A stretch of DNA of 64,000 nucleotides from BD2-11 sp965115885 (lineage in GTDB: Bacteria; Gemmatimonadota; Gemmatimonadetes; Longimicrobiales; Gaopeijiaceae). The notes under the pieces were generated by a model. It did not search any database. It worked only from the letters and a program-made list of their open reading frames with translations, and was not told the origin of the DNA. The position numbers and the translations under genes are program-made. Positions 35,053 through 41,921 of this stretch are shown here, one piece after another (position 1 is the stretch's first letter; every line of letters begins with the position of its first letter). The stretch covers positions 992,001 to 1,056,000 of the forward strand of contig OZ220479.1 in NCBI GenBank assembly GCA_965115885.1. The letters run 5' to 3'.

Positions 35053-35754
35053 CTACACCCTTCTCGAAGCCCAAACCACGCGGCCGATGACGCGGATCTC
35101 GTCGATGAGGCGCTCGTAGCTCTCGTACTCCGGGTTGACCGATTTGATCAGGACGCGAGGCGGATCGGAGTTCGGGACATGCTCGACGCGCTTCGCGACG
35201 CACCCCATGCCGTCCCAGATCGCGAAGACGCCCGGCGGCGTCGGCGCCGTACGGCTCACGTCGACCAGCACGCGGTCCCCGGCCGACAGCAACGGCTCCA
35301 TCGAGTCGCCCTCGACGGCGAGCATCCGCAGATCCTCCGCCCGCGCGCGGAACTCGTGGCGCACGACCGGATCGGCGAACAGCCACCGCGCCACCGCCCT
35401 GGGCTCGTCGTCCCACATGCCGATCCCCGCCGCCGCACGCACGTCGAGCTCGGGGACGGCCGCGTAACCCCTCGGCACGACGCGCGAGGCGGTCGGCGCC
35501 TTCAAGTGCGCCCCCATTTCTCGCGGGTGCCGGAACAGCTCGGGACTGCACCCGACGTGCTCGGCGAGCGCCTCGCGGTCGTATTCGGCGAGCACGCGGG
35601 GCGTGCCCCGATGGATGAACTGGTGCATGTACGCGCCGTTGCGGCCCATCGCGAGCGACGCCATCCGCAGGCTCGAGCGGCTCTCCGCCAGCAGCGCGAC
35701 AATCCGTCGGCGCACCGGGTCCAGTTCCGAGTCCCTTCTCGTGCGTCTCATCAT
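35053..35754 (-). CDS. S24-family phage-type repressor (HTH plus LexA-like peptidase)
   Basis: 233 residues from ATG 35754 (35751 is a second ATG; upstream codons look non-coding). The N-terminal part (RRRIVALLAESRSSLRMASLAMGRN) is helix-turn-helix like. The C-terminal half has the S24 peptidase dyad: Ser in VEGDSMEPLLSAGDRVLVD and Lys in GMGCVAKRVEH. Such repressors hold an integrated element silent and self-cleave when RecA is activated. It is divergent from the HTH-trbC-trbD genes, as expected for the control gene of a conjugative or integrative element. Confidence 0.85.
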   Translation of the reverse strand: MMRRTRRDSELDPVRRRIVALLAESRSSLRMASLAMGRNGAYMHQFIHRGTPRVLAEYDREALAEHVGCSPELFRHPREMGAHLKAPTASRVVPRGYAAVPELDVRAAAGIGMWDDEPRAVARWLFADPVVRHEFRARAEDLRMLAVEGDSMEPLLSAGDRVLVDVSRTAPTPPGVFAIWDGMGCVAKRVEHVPNSDPPRVLIKSVNPEYESYERLIDEIRVIGRVVWASRRV

Positions 35755-35983
35755 GTAGAGGACGCTACCTACGCGACCCGGTCCACGCAAGGTCCCGCCG
35801 ACCTGCGCGCCCGATTCGACGGATCCTTCCCCGGACGTTCCGCCCGGAACCTCGAAGGAGCCGGTGCCCACTTGCTTCGCGCCGTCGGGCTAGGAGTTTC
35901 CGAGGCTCGAGTACGCGACTGGCGGCGCCGGTCGGGGACCCGAACCGCGCATCTCGTTGCAATCGAACGACGTGGGAAAGAGC

Positions 35984-36019
35984 CCATATCCCATACACTT
36001 GCGTTGTTTGCCAATATGG
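35984..36019. promoter_or_regulatory. candidate operator between divergent repressor and transfer genes
   Basis: CCATAT (35984-35989) and ATATGG (36014-36019) form an inverted pair with a 24-base spacer in the AT-richest part of the 35755-36037 gap. This is where the S24 repressor would be expected to act. It is suggestive only. Confidence 0.3.
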
Positions 36020-36037
36020 TGTTCGGATTCCCGCACG

Positions 36038-36323
36038 ATGGAGAACCTGACGAACGAGTTCGAGCGGCGCGTGGAGGCGTTCCTGCGGCGGTCGCGGCTC
36101 TCGCCCTCGGAGTTCGGAGAGCGGGCGGTCGGCGACCGGAAGTTCGTGGGCGACGTGCGGCGGGGCCGTTCGCCGCGGTTGGCGACGGCGGACCGGGTGC
36201 TGGCGTTCATGGCAAAGTGGGAGCGCGCGGACGGACGGGAGTCGTCGTCGGGGGATCGGTCGGGCGCGTCCGGGTCGGGGATGTCCGGGCGAAGCACACG
36301 CTTTTTAATAAGGAGTCGAGGAG
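36038..36323 (+). pseudogene. small HTH-like regulator gene without its own stop
   Basis: From ATG 36038 the frame encodes MENLTNEFERRVEAFLRRSR followed by LSPSEFGERAVGDRKFVGDVRRGRSPRLATADRVLAFMAKWE. This matches the short lambda-repressor-like proteins seen ahead of transfer genes in many Proteobacteria. The frame has no stop: it stays open through trbC (read out of phase) into trbD, ending only at 36892. A TAATAA doublet lies at 36306-36311 in another phase just before the trbC ribosome site, so a small indel probably removed the normal end. I mark the end at trbC for convenience. Confidence 0.5.
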
Positions 36324-36590
36324 ATGAGGGGATCGCTGTGGGCCGCGCTGGCCGTGCTGACGCCGGGTGCGGTGTGGGCGCAGGGCACGAGCCCGTGGGT
36401 GGAGGCGGTGAACGAGCTGCAGGCCCAGTTCACGGGTCCGATCGCTCGAGGGCTGTCGCTGGTCGCCATCGTGGTGGGCGGACTGATGTTCGCGTTCGGG
36501 GAGGGCGGGAGCAAGCGCACGCTGGCCGGGATCATCTTCGGGATCGGGATGGCGATGGGCGCGGTGAACTTCCTGGCGTGGCTGTTCTGA
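36324..36590 (+). CDS. trbC: TrbC/VirB2-family conjugative pilin
   Basis: 88 residues: a signal peptide ending in AVWAQ, then two membrane segments (LSLVAIVVGGLMFAFGEGG and GIIFGIGMAMGAVNFLAWLF), the pattern of TrbC/VirB2 major pilins of type IV secretion systems. GGAGTCGAGGAG provides the ribosome site before ATG 36324. The stop overlaps the trbD start as TGATG. Confidence 0.85.
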   Translation: MRGSLWAALAVLTPGAVWAQGTSPWVEAVNELQAQFTGPIARGLSLVAIVVGGLMFAFGEGGSKRTLAGIIFGIGMAMGAVNFLAWLF

Positions 36591-36892
36591 TGCGGGGGCT
36601 GAGGCGCTGGACGGGCTACGCGGCGCTGAACCGTCCGTTGACGGTGCTGGGCGTCGAGCGGCGTCTGTTCCTGCTGGGCGCGACGCTGGCGGCGGCGGTG
36701 TGGAACGCGACGGCGTCGCTGACGGCGGGCGGCGCGGTGTTCGCGGTCTGCCACGGCGCCGGGTGGCTGGCGGGCCGCCGGGATCCGGCGTTGCTCGCGA
36801 CGCTGCGGGCGGCGATGCGCCATCCGCCGCGGTACGACCCGGGCAAATGGACGGCCGAGCCGTGGCGTCTGCGCATCCGGGCGGATTCGTGA
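36590..36892 (+). CDS. trbD: TrbD/VirB3-family conjugation protein
   Basis: 100 residues. The N-terminal YAALNRPLTVLGVERRLFLLGATLA is characteristic of VirB3/TrbD, with one or two membrane segments following. These proteins sit in the inner-membrane part of the conjugative type IV secretion system next to the VirB4/TrbE ATPase. ATG 36590 overlaps the trbC stop and the stop overlaps the trbE start (GTGA), so the order trbC-trbD-trbE is canonical. Confidence 0.82.
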   Translation: MRGLRRWTGYAALNRPLTVLGVERRLFLLGATLAAAVWNATASLTAGGAVFAVCHGAGWLAGRRDPALLATLRAAMRHPPRYDPGKWTAEPWRLRIRADS

Positions 36893-37358
36893 GGGTCGCC
36901 GAGGAGCGTGCGGCCTACGAGGCTGCGGGCTCGCTGGCCGACGAGCTGCCCTACTGGGGTTGGCTGGCCGATGGTCGGGCCTGTCTGACCCGTTCGGGCG
37001 AACTGATCGCGGCGGGCCGGATCCGGGCGGCGACGACGGGACGGTCGCACGCCCCAACAGGTGGATCGCGTACTGAGCTGCTGGCAACGACTGCTTTCGG
37101 GGCTGGGTCCCGAGACGCGCCTCCAGTTCCATCTGCTACGCCGCCCCGTTCCGGCGACCGATGTGGAAGAGGGGAACGGCTACGAGATCGCCGAGATCTC
37201 GGGTCGGAAGCGTCGCGCTTTCTTGGCCGGGCGCGTGCAACGCCGCGACGCATTTTTCCGGTCGCCGAAATGCCCACGAGCGGGGGTACGACTCCAGCCG
37301 GGCCACCGCCGCCGCCGAAGGCGACGCCCCTGTCCGGAACCGCCACGCCAATACGTAA
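36889..37358 (+). pseudogene. trbE: TrbE/VirB4 ATPase, frameshifted and truncated
   Basis: GTG 36889 opens a frame with LADELPYWGWLADGRACLTR and SGELIAAGRIRAATT, typical of the VirB4/TrbE N-terminus. At about 37038-37040 (ACGGGAC) one extra base shifts the frame; the match resumes as DGRTPQQVDRVLSCWQRLLSGLGPETRLQFHLLRRPVP in the +2 phase and fades by 37250. The gene is then cut by the IS110 end at 37360. VirB4 proteins are about 800 residues with Walker motifs; only about 130 are left. The transfer machinery is therefore dead here. Confidence 0.75.
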
Positions 37359-37391
37359 CGATGCTCTTATGTACGTCAAGGGCCCAGTTTT

Positions 37392-37707
37392 GGCTCCTCG
37401 CTGTCCTCAGCGGGCACTGCGAGTTCGAGGTGACCCTCCACCGCTGAGTGGCCCCCGAGACCGACGACCACACGAACGGCGCTGAAGGGGGATCGACGGC
37501 ACCCGCCGATCAGCAAAGCGGCACTCGTGTAGGGCGACGCGCGTGTACGTGCTTGGGCGCACGGCGGGGCTTCCGAAGCCAGATTGCACGGTAGCGGGCG
37601 TCATCGGTCGCATGAGGCACTTGGGCATCCCACGACGCCCCAAGAGGTAGCGCGTCCCGCATCGCCTCCTCCCTTGGACGTGTATCCACATAAAACACTG
37701 AAGACCC
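37392..37707. mobile_element. ISL3-derived remnant inside IS110 copy A
   Basis: Begins GGCTCCTCGCTGTCC and ends with the inverse of GGGTCTTCAGTGTTTTATGTG; both match ISL3-type ends seen elsewhere in the window. Flanking 8-mers are CCAGTTTT (37384-37391) and CCAGCTTC (37708-37715), a decayed 8-bp target duplication as expected for ISL3. It contains no transposase. Confidence 0.6.
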
Positions 37708-38057
37708 CCAGCTTCCGTAAATTCGAGGCTGCAGGATCGCTAACGGGGTTTCGGGACCTTCCGAGGGTTAGGGGACGTTGCGAGCGTCGCGCCTCGCGAC
37801 GTTCCGTCGGGATCATCGGCAGACGCTTCACGCTGCCCGCGAGTCCTGCGGATCGCCAGCCTCTGCGCTTGCCCCTTTGACTTCGGAACCTATCGCTCCA
37901 CAGGCTCTTGTGCGCATAGGACAACGCTGGCGCGGGACCCGCAGGCTCTTCGCGCGCGCACCCGCCAGCGTCCGTTCGCCGCGCCATGCCCGACAGCGCG
38001 TCCCACGGCGCCCAGGACACGGAGAGGGAGAGGGAGCGGCCGACCGGCCGCTCCCGG

Positions 38058-38108
38058 GCCTTGACGCCTCGCTTCGGTCGCTCCGCTCCCTGCGCGAGGC
38101 GCCAAGGC
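38058..38108. repeat. hairpin with 21-base loop, inserted in IS110 copy A
   Basis: Arms 38058-38072 and 38094-38108 pair over 15 bp with one mismatch; the loop (38073-38093) begins TTCGGTCGCTCCGCTC. The segment is absent from the corresponding place of IS110 copy B (near 41769), so it is an insertion. Almost the same loop occurs in the hairpin at 41177-41231 with a different stem. Confidence 0.7.
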
Positions 38109-38271
38109 TCGCGCCCCCGGCGGATGCGGCAGGCAGAACGCTCCCGTGTCCAGTGCCCGACGCCGGCCCATCCCGTCTGCGCTCGCGCGCCCGAGAGGAT
38201 GTCCTCGGAGCCGGGATCGGATCATGGCGCAGCTCGACCTCGATCCGCTCCGAAGGAGTCTTCGGACAGAC

Positions 38272-38615
38272 TCATGCAGCTCTGCACGCTGTCGGCCCCT
38301 CTGCCGAGGCCGCTCTGTCGGCACTGCGTCGGGCCCCTTCACCCGGATCCGACAAGCCCGTAGCCGGGTCCCTCGGCGCGCCCGCCCGATTCCGCCTCTC
38401 GCCTTGGGTCCCGGCGGCCGGCTCCCGAGCTTCGGCCACCGTCGCGCTCGCCGCATCGGACGACTCCGGCGGGCTCGCCGCCCCGACGCCGCTCGTCAGC
38501 ACCCGGTATACGCGACGGGCCACGTAGCGCTTGAGACACCGCATCACCTCGCGCTTCGACAGCCCCTCTTCGGTGCGCCGCTCGACGTAGCGTCGTGTTC
38601 TCGGATCCGTGCGCA
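38272..38615 (-). pseudogene. C-terminal fragment of IS110 transposase
   Basis: Matches the C-terminal part of the intact IS110 transposase from DPRTRRYVERRTEEGLSKRE through RCLKRYVARRVYRVLTSGVG to the end SDPGEGARRSADRAAS. The catalytic DEDD domain and the serine domain are both missing. The fragment fuses at 38615 to a second copy of the IS110 tail. Confidence 0.85.
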
Positions 38616-38789
38616 GCGGAACGCTCCCGTGTCCAGCGCCCGACGTCGGCCCCCGTCCCCTCATGCATTCGCGCGCCCGAGAGGACATCCTCGGAGCCGG
38701 GATCGGATCATGGCGCAGCTCGACCTCGATCCCGCTCCGAAGGAGTCTCCCGACAGGCTCATGCAGCTCTGCACGTTGCCGGCCCGTCT
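38616..38789 (-). mobile_element. second IS110 tail fragment (copy C)
   Basis: Repeats the IS110 tail a third time (compare 38128-38307 and 41774-41954): CGGAACGCTCCCGTGTCCAG, then GGATCGGATCATGGCGCAGC and CATGCAGCTCTGCACG. It stops at CCCGTCTT, where the IS21 element begins. Confidence 0.75.
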
Positions 38790-38966
38790 TGTTACCGAGC
38801 GTTTAAAATTGCACACTTTTTGTCGTTTAGCGTTGCGCAGATTTTTGCACACTTTCGTGGCCCGCAACTGTTCGCGGAGGGCATCCGGAGGCGGACCCAG
38901 AGGGGGGTGTCCCTGAGCTGGATCATCGATTACGCGTGTCCCATCCACTTCGCCCAAGGAGACGCG

Positions 38967-40007
38967 ATGATCGACGGCAGCACGAAGGTACAGGCGAGGA
39001 AACTCTTGGAACGAGGGTTGTCCAAGACCGCGGTCGCGGCCGATCTGGGGATCGCCCGGAGGACGTTGTACTACTGGATTTCCGGCGGTTGGCTGGACGA
39101 CGAGGCGGGCGGTGCCGGATCCGGGACACGCTCGCGGCGACCTCGGAAGTCGAAGCTCGACGACTACAAGCGATTCATCGAAGAGCGTTTGGCCGAGTTT
39201 CCGAAGATGAGCGCCGTGCGGTTGTACGAGGATGTGCGGAGGTCGGGATTCGAGGGGAGCTACAGCGTTGTCGCTCGGCATGTTCGGTCGGTTCGGCCGC
39301 AAGATCGGGTCGAGGCGGTGCAGCGGTTCGAGACGGAGCCCGGTCGCCAGGGGCAGGTGGACTTCGCGGAGTTCAAGTTCCCTTGGGGCAAGCGTTTCGC
39401 GCTGGTCGTGGTTCTGGGTTACTCGCGCTGGATGTGGGCGCGCCTCTACGAGCGCCAGACGATGGCCGTCCTGGTGGACGGGCTCGAGAAGTCGTTCGTC
39501 GCCATGGGCGGCGTGCCCAGGGAGTTGCTGTTCGATCGGATGAAGGCGGTGGTGATCTCCGGCGAGCGCAAAGCGGGCGGGAAGCTGATGGAAAACGCTG
39601 CGTTCACGGGGTTTGCCGATCACTGGGGATTCAAGGTCCGGGCCTGCCGTCCATACCGGGCGCAGACGAAGGGGAAGGTCGAGCGTCCCATCCGGTACAT
39701 GCGCGAGAACTTCTTCTACGGGCGCAGCTTCGCAGGGGACGCCGACATCGACGAACGGTTGAAGCGGTGGCGGGAGCAGGTCGCCAACGTCCGGATTCAC
39801 GGGACGCTCGGGGAGAGCGTGTCGGATCGTTTCGCGTCGGAGCGGCCCCTTCCGTTGCCCTTGGCACCGAGGGGGTATCGGTTCGCGACCCCGAGACCGA
39901 TGCCCGAGCCCGAGGCGAAGCGGTCGGAGCCGTCGGCGCCCCTTCCGTCGGTCGACGTCGAGCAGCGGTCGTTGGACTACTACTCGGCTGAACGGAGGGT
40001 TTCGTGA
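38967..40007 (+). CDS. istA: IS21-family transposase IstA
   Basis: 346 residues from ATG 38967, which follows AAGGAGA. An N-terminal helix-turn-helix (LLERGLSKTAVAADLGIARRTLYYW) is followed by an rve-type DDE domain with GQVDFAEFKFPWG, LFDRMKAVV and KGKVERPIRYMRENF giving the acidic residues. A Mu-transposase C-terminal region ends the protein. It overlaps istB by GTGA. The frame is intact. Confidence 0.92.
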   Translation: MIDGSTKVQARKLLERGLSKTAVAADLGIARRTLYYWISGGWLDDEAGGAGSGTRSRRPRKSKLDDYKRFIEERLAEFPKMSAVRLYEDVRRSGFEGSYSVVARHVRSVRPQDRVEAVQRFETEPGRQGQVDFAEFKFPWGKRFALVVVLGYSRWMWARLYERQTMAVLVDGLEKSFVAMGGVPRELLFDRMKAVVISGERKAGGKLMENAAFTGFADHWGFKVRACRPYRAQTKGKVERPIRYMRENFFYGRSFAGDADIDERLKRWREQVANVRIHGTLGESVSDRFASERPLPLPLAPRGYRFATPRPMPEPEAKRSEPSAPLPSVDVEQRSLDYYSAERRVS

Positions 40008-40819
40008 AGGCTGCGAGCCGGAGGGATCGGATCGCGGCCCAGCTGGCGGATTTGAAGATGCCCGGGGCGCTCGAGGCGCTGGACGAGGTGTTCAGGCGAG
40101 TGGACGGCGGGGAGTACACGGCGGGCGAGGGGATCGAGCGTCTGCTCGGGGCGCAGATCGAGCTGCGCAACGGTCGTCGCTTGACGGCGGCGATGCGGTC
40201 GAGTCGTCTGCCGGGACTGAAGACGCTGGCGGAGTTCGACTTCACGTTCCAGCCGTCGATCGATCGTCAGCAGGTCGAGTCGTTGCACGAGCTGGGGTTC
40301 CTGGAGCGGAAGGAGAACGTGGTGATCCTGGGTCCTCCCGGAGTCGGGAAGACGCACATCGCGATCAGCTTGGCGGTTGCGGCGGCCGAGGCGGGGCGGA
40401 GGATCTACTTCGGCACGCTGGCCGCGCTGGTCGAGTCGCTGGAGGAGGCGCACGCGGCGGGCAGGCTGAAGCGTCGGCTGAAGACGTTGATGCATCCGGC
40501 GTTGCTCGTGGTGGACGAGATCGGGTATCTGCCGGTGACGTCGAACGGAGCGCGTCTGTTCTTCCAGCTGGTCAACGGGCGTTACGGGCGGGCGTCGACG
40601 GTGTTGACGTCGAACAAGCCGTATCAGCAGTGGGGCGAGGTGCTGCACGACGAGGTGATGGCGGCCGCGTTGTTGGACCGTCTGCTGCATCGCAGTCACA
40701 CGATCAACATTCGGGGCAACTCGTACAGGATGCGGCGCCACAAGGAGATCTCGAGGGCGATCCATCCGACGGCATCGCCGGCGAGCGATGCTGGAGCCGA
40801 CGACACGGACAGGAGGTAG
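40004..40819 (+). CDS. istB: IS21-family helper ATPase IstB
   Basis: 271 residues, DnaC/IstB-type AAA+ protein. Walker A is GPPGVGKTHIAISLAVAA (about residue 110), Walker B LLVVDEIGYLPVT, and VLTSNKPYQQWGEVLHDEVMAAALLDRLLHRS carries sensor 1 (shown only as a landmark). IstB loads IstA onto the target and controls integration. GTG 40004 overlaps the istA stop. Confidence 0.94.
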   Translation: MKAASRRDRIAAQLADLKMPGALEALDEVFRRVDGGEYTAGEGIERLLGAQIELRNGRRLTAAMRSSRLPGLKTLAEFDFTFQPSIDRQQVESLHELGFLERKENVVILGPPGVGKTHIAISLAVAAAEAGRRIYFGTLAALVESLEEAHAAGRLKRRLKTLMHPALLVVDEIGYLPVTSNGARLFFQLVNGRYGRASTVLTSNKPYQQWGEVLHDEVMAAALLDRLLHRSHTINIRGNSYRMRRHKEISRAIHPTASPASDAGADDTDRR

Positions 40820-40822
40820 GAC

Positions 40823-41401
40823 ATGACGAAGGTTGGGACACGGAACGCGGAGCCGCGTCGGAACTCGATTCGCAGGCCGTGGCGGGGGATCCGGCGAGGC
40901 TGGAGGCTCGACCGCGCGAGCGAAGCCGTAGGATCGCCCCTGAGGGCCGATCACGACCCTCGGAGGGGTAGGGATACCCGCGGAAACGGCATGTGGGGGA
41001 TTCTGCGCCGGGGAGCGGAGCGGTTCATGGAAGCCATGGGGTGCATGATCGCCGGGGTTCTCCACGCGGAGATCGAGGGGATCCACCCTTGGACCGGTCG
41101 GAGGGGGGTTCGGATGGTCGGGATCCTGGCGGGTGGAGGCGCCCGGATGCGGCGGAGGTGGGCTGTGAACGGCGCCCTCCTCGGGGTCCCCGTTTCGGTC
41201 GCTACGCTCCCTGCACGGGGACCCCGAGGAGCCTGCTTGACGCCAAAAAGTGTGCAATTTTCGGTGGCCCAAGAGGTGCCCTTGCCGGGCACAAAAAGTG
41301 TGCAATTTTTGACGATGCTCTTATGTACGTCAAGGGCCCATTTTTGCCTCCTCGCTGTCCTCAGCGGGCGTGTCCCTGGAAAGCCCCGCCAACCCACATA
41401 A
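40823..41401 (+). CDS. unrecognised open frame between istB and the IS21 right end
   Basis: ATG 40823 follows ACAGGAGGTAGGAC, a strong ribosome site, 3 bases after istB, so translation is plausible. The product is Arg/Gly-rich with no motif I recognise, and the frame runs out through the IS21 right end and into the IS110 tail, which argues that the end is not native. It spans a long hairpin at 41177-41231. It may be a passenger gene or only chance. I would not assign a function. Confidence 0.2.
   Translation: MTKVGTRNAEPRRNSIRRPWRGIRRGWRLDRASEAVGSPLRADHDPRRGRDTRGNGMWGILRRGAERFMEAMGCMIAGVLHAEIEGIHPWTGRRGVRMVGILAGGGARMRRRWAVNGALLGVPVSVATLPARGPRGACLTPKSVQFSVAQEVPLPGTKSVQFLTMLLCTSRAHFCLLAVLSGRVPGKPRQPT
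41177..41231. repeat. perfect 17-bp hairpin with the same loop as 38058-38108
   Basis: Arms CTCCTCGGGGTCCCCGT (41177-41193) and its exact inverse (41215-41231) enclose a 21-base loop starting TTCGGTCGCTACGCTC. No T-run follows, so it is not a standard terminator. It lies in the non-coding right part of the IS21 element. Confidence 0.75.
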
Positions 41402-41415
41402 AACACCGAAGAGCC
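41346..41415. mobile_element. 70-bp ISL3-derived remnant inside IS110 copy B
   Basis: Begins GCCTCCTCGCTGTCC and ends CACATAAAACACCGAAGAGC plus C. It is flanked by CCATTTTT (41338-41345) and CCAGTTTT (41416-41423), an almost exact 8-bp duplication. It occupies the same site in the IS110 tail as the 316-bp remnant of copy A, so the insertion predates the duplication of the IS110 tail. Confidence 0.6.
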
Positions 41416-41587
41416 CCAGTTTTCCGTAAATTCGAGGCTGCAGGATCGCTTCTAACGGCGTTTCGGGACCTTTTCCGAGGGTTGGGGGACGTAGCGAGCG
41501 TCGCACCTCGCGACGTTCCGTCGGGATCATCGGCAGACGCTTCACGTTGCCCGCGAGTCCTGCGGATCGCCGGCCTCTGCTCTTGCC

Positions 41588-41765
41588 TCTGTGATTGCGG
41601 AACCTGTCGCTCCACAGGCTCTTGTGCGCATAGGACAACGCTGGCGCGGGACCCGCAGGCTCTTCGCGCGCGCACCCGCCAGCGTCCGTTCGCCGCGCCA
41701 TGTCCGACAGCGCGTCCCACGGCGCCCGGGACACGGAGAGGAAGCGGCCGACCGGCCGCTCCCGG
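41588..41765 (-). ncRNA. candidate IS110 bridge-type RNA region
   Basis: Part of the transposase-proximal tail that is nearly identical in copies A and B. It contains a hairpin at 41638-41685 (arms ACGCTGGCG / CGCCAGCGT with GGG/CCC extension) and another at 41743-41760 (AGCGGCC GACC GGCCGCT), both conserved in copy A. IS110-family elements are known to encode a structured bridge RNA in a non-coding end that pairs with donor and target DNA; placement here is inference from conservation and structure only. Confidence 0.3.
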
Positions 41766-41921
41766 GCAGGTGCGGCAGACGGAACGCTCCTGCGTCCAAC
41801 ACCCGACGTCGGCCCATCCCGTCTGCGCTCACGCGCCCGAAAGGACATCCTTGGAGCCGGGATCGGATCATGGCGCAGCTCGACCGCGCGATCCCGCTCC
41901 GAAAGGAGTCTTCGGACAGGC

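Larger units (their letters stand above)
37360..38615 (-). mobile_element. partial IS110 copy (copy A)
   Basis: The sequence from 37360 to about 38615 matches the tail of the complete IS110 at 41314-43340: the same end (GATGCTCTTATGTACGTC), the same long non-coding tail, and the same last 100-odd transposase codons. It differs by carrying a 316-bp ISL3-derived remnant (37392-37707) instead of a 70-bp one, and by an extra hairpin near 38058-38108. The 5-prime part of the transposase is missing. Confidence 0.8.
38790..41313 (+). mobile_element. IS21-family insertion sequence (istAB)
   Basis: About 2.5 kb carrying istA and istB. Repeated sub-terminal sites typical of IS21 are present: AAAATTGCACACTTTTTGT at 38805-38823, a weaker copy ATTTTTGCACACTTT at 38841-38855, and inverted copies AAAAAGTGTGCAATTTT at 41245-41261 and ACAAAAAGTGTGCAATTTT at 41291-41309. 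No target duplication is visible: the left flank is an IS110 fragment and the right flank a different IS110 end, so rearrangement followed insertion. About 490 bp of extra sequence lies after istB. Confidence 0.85.

Noticed and set aside
37601..38020. Minus-strand frames conserved between the two IS110 tails as a protein
   Set aside because: Conservation is explained by recent duplication of DNA; the frames have no start with a ribosome site and no recognisable domain, so a non-coding role is preferred.
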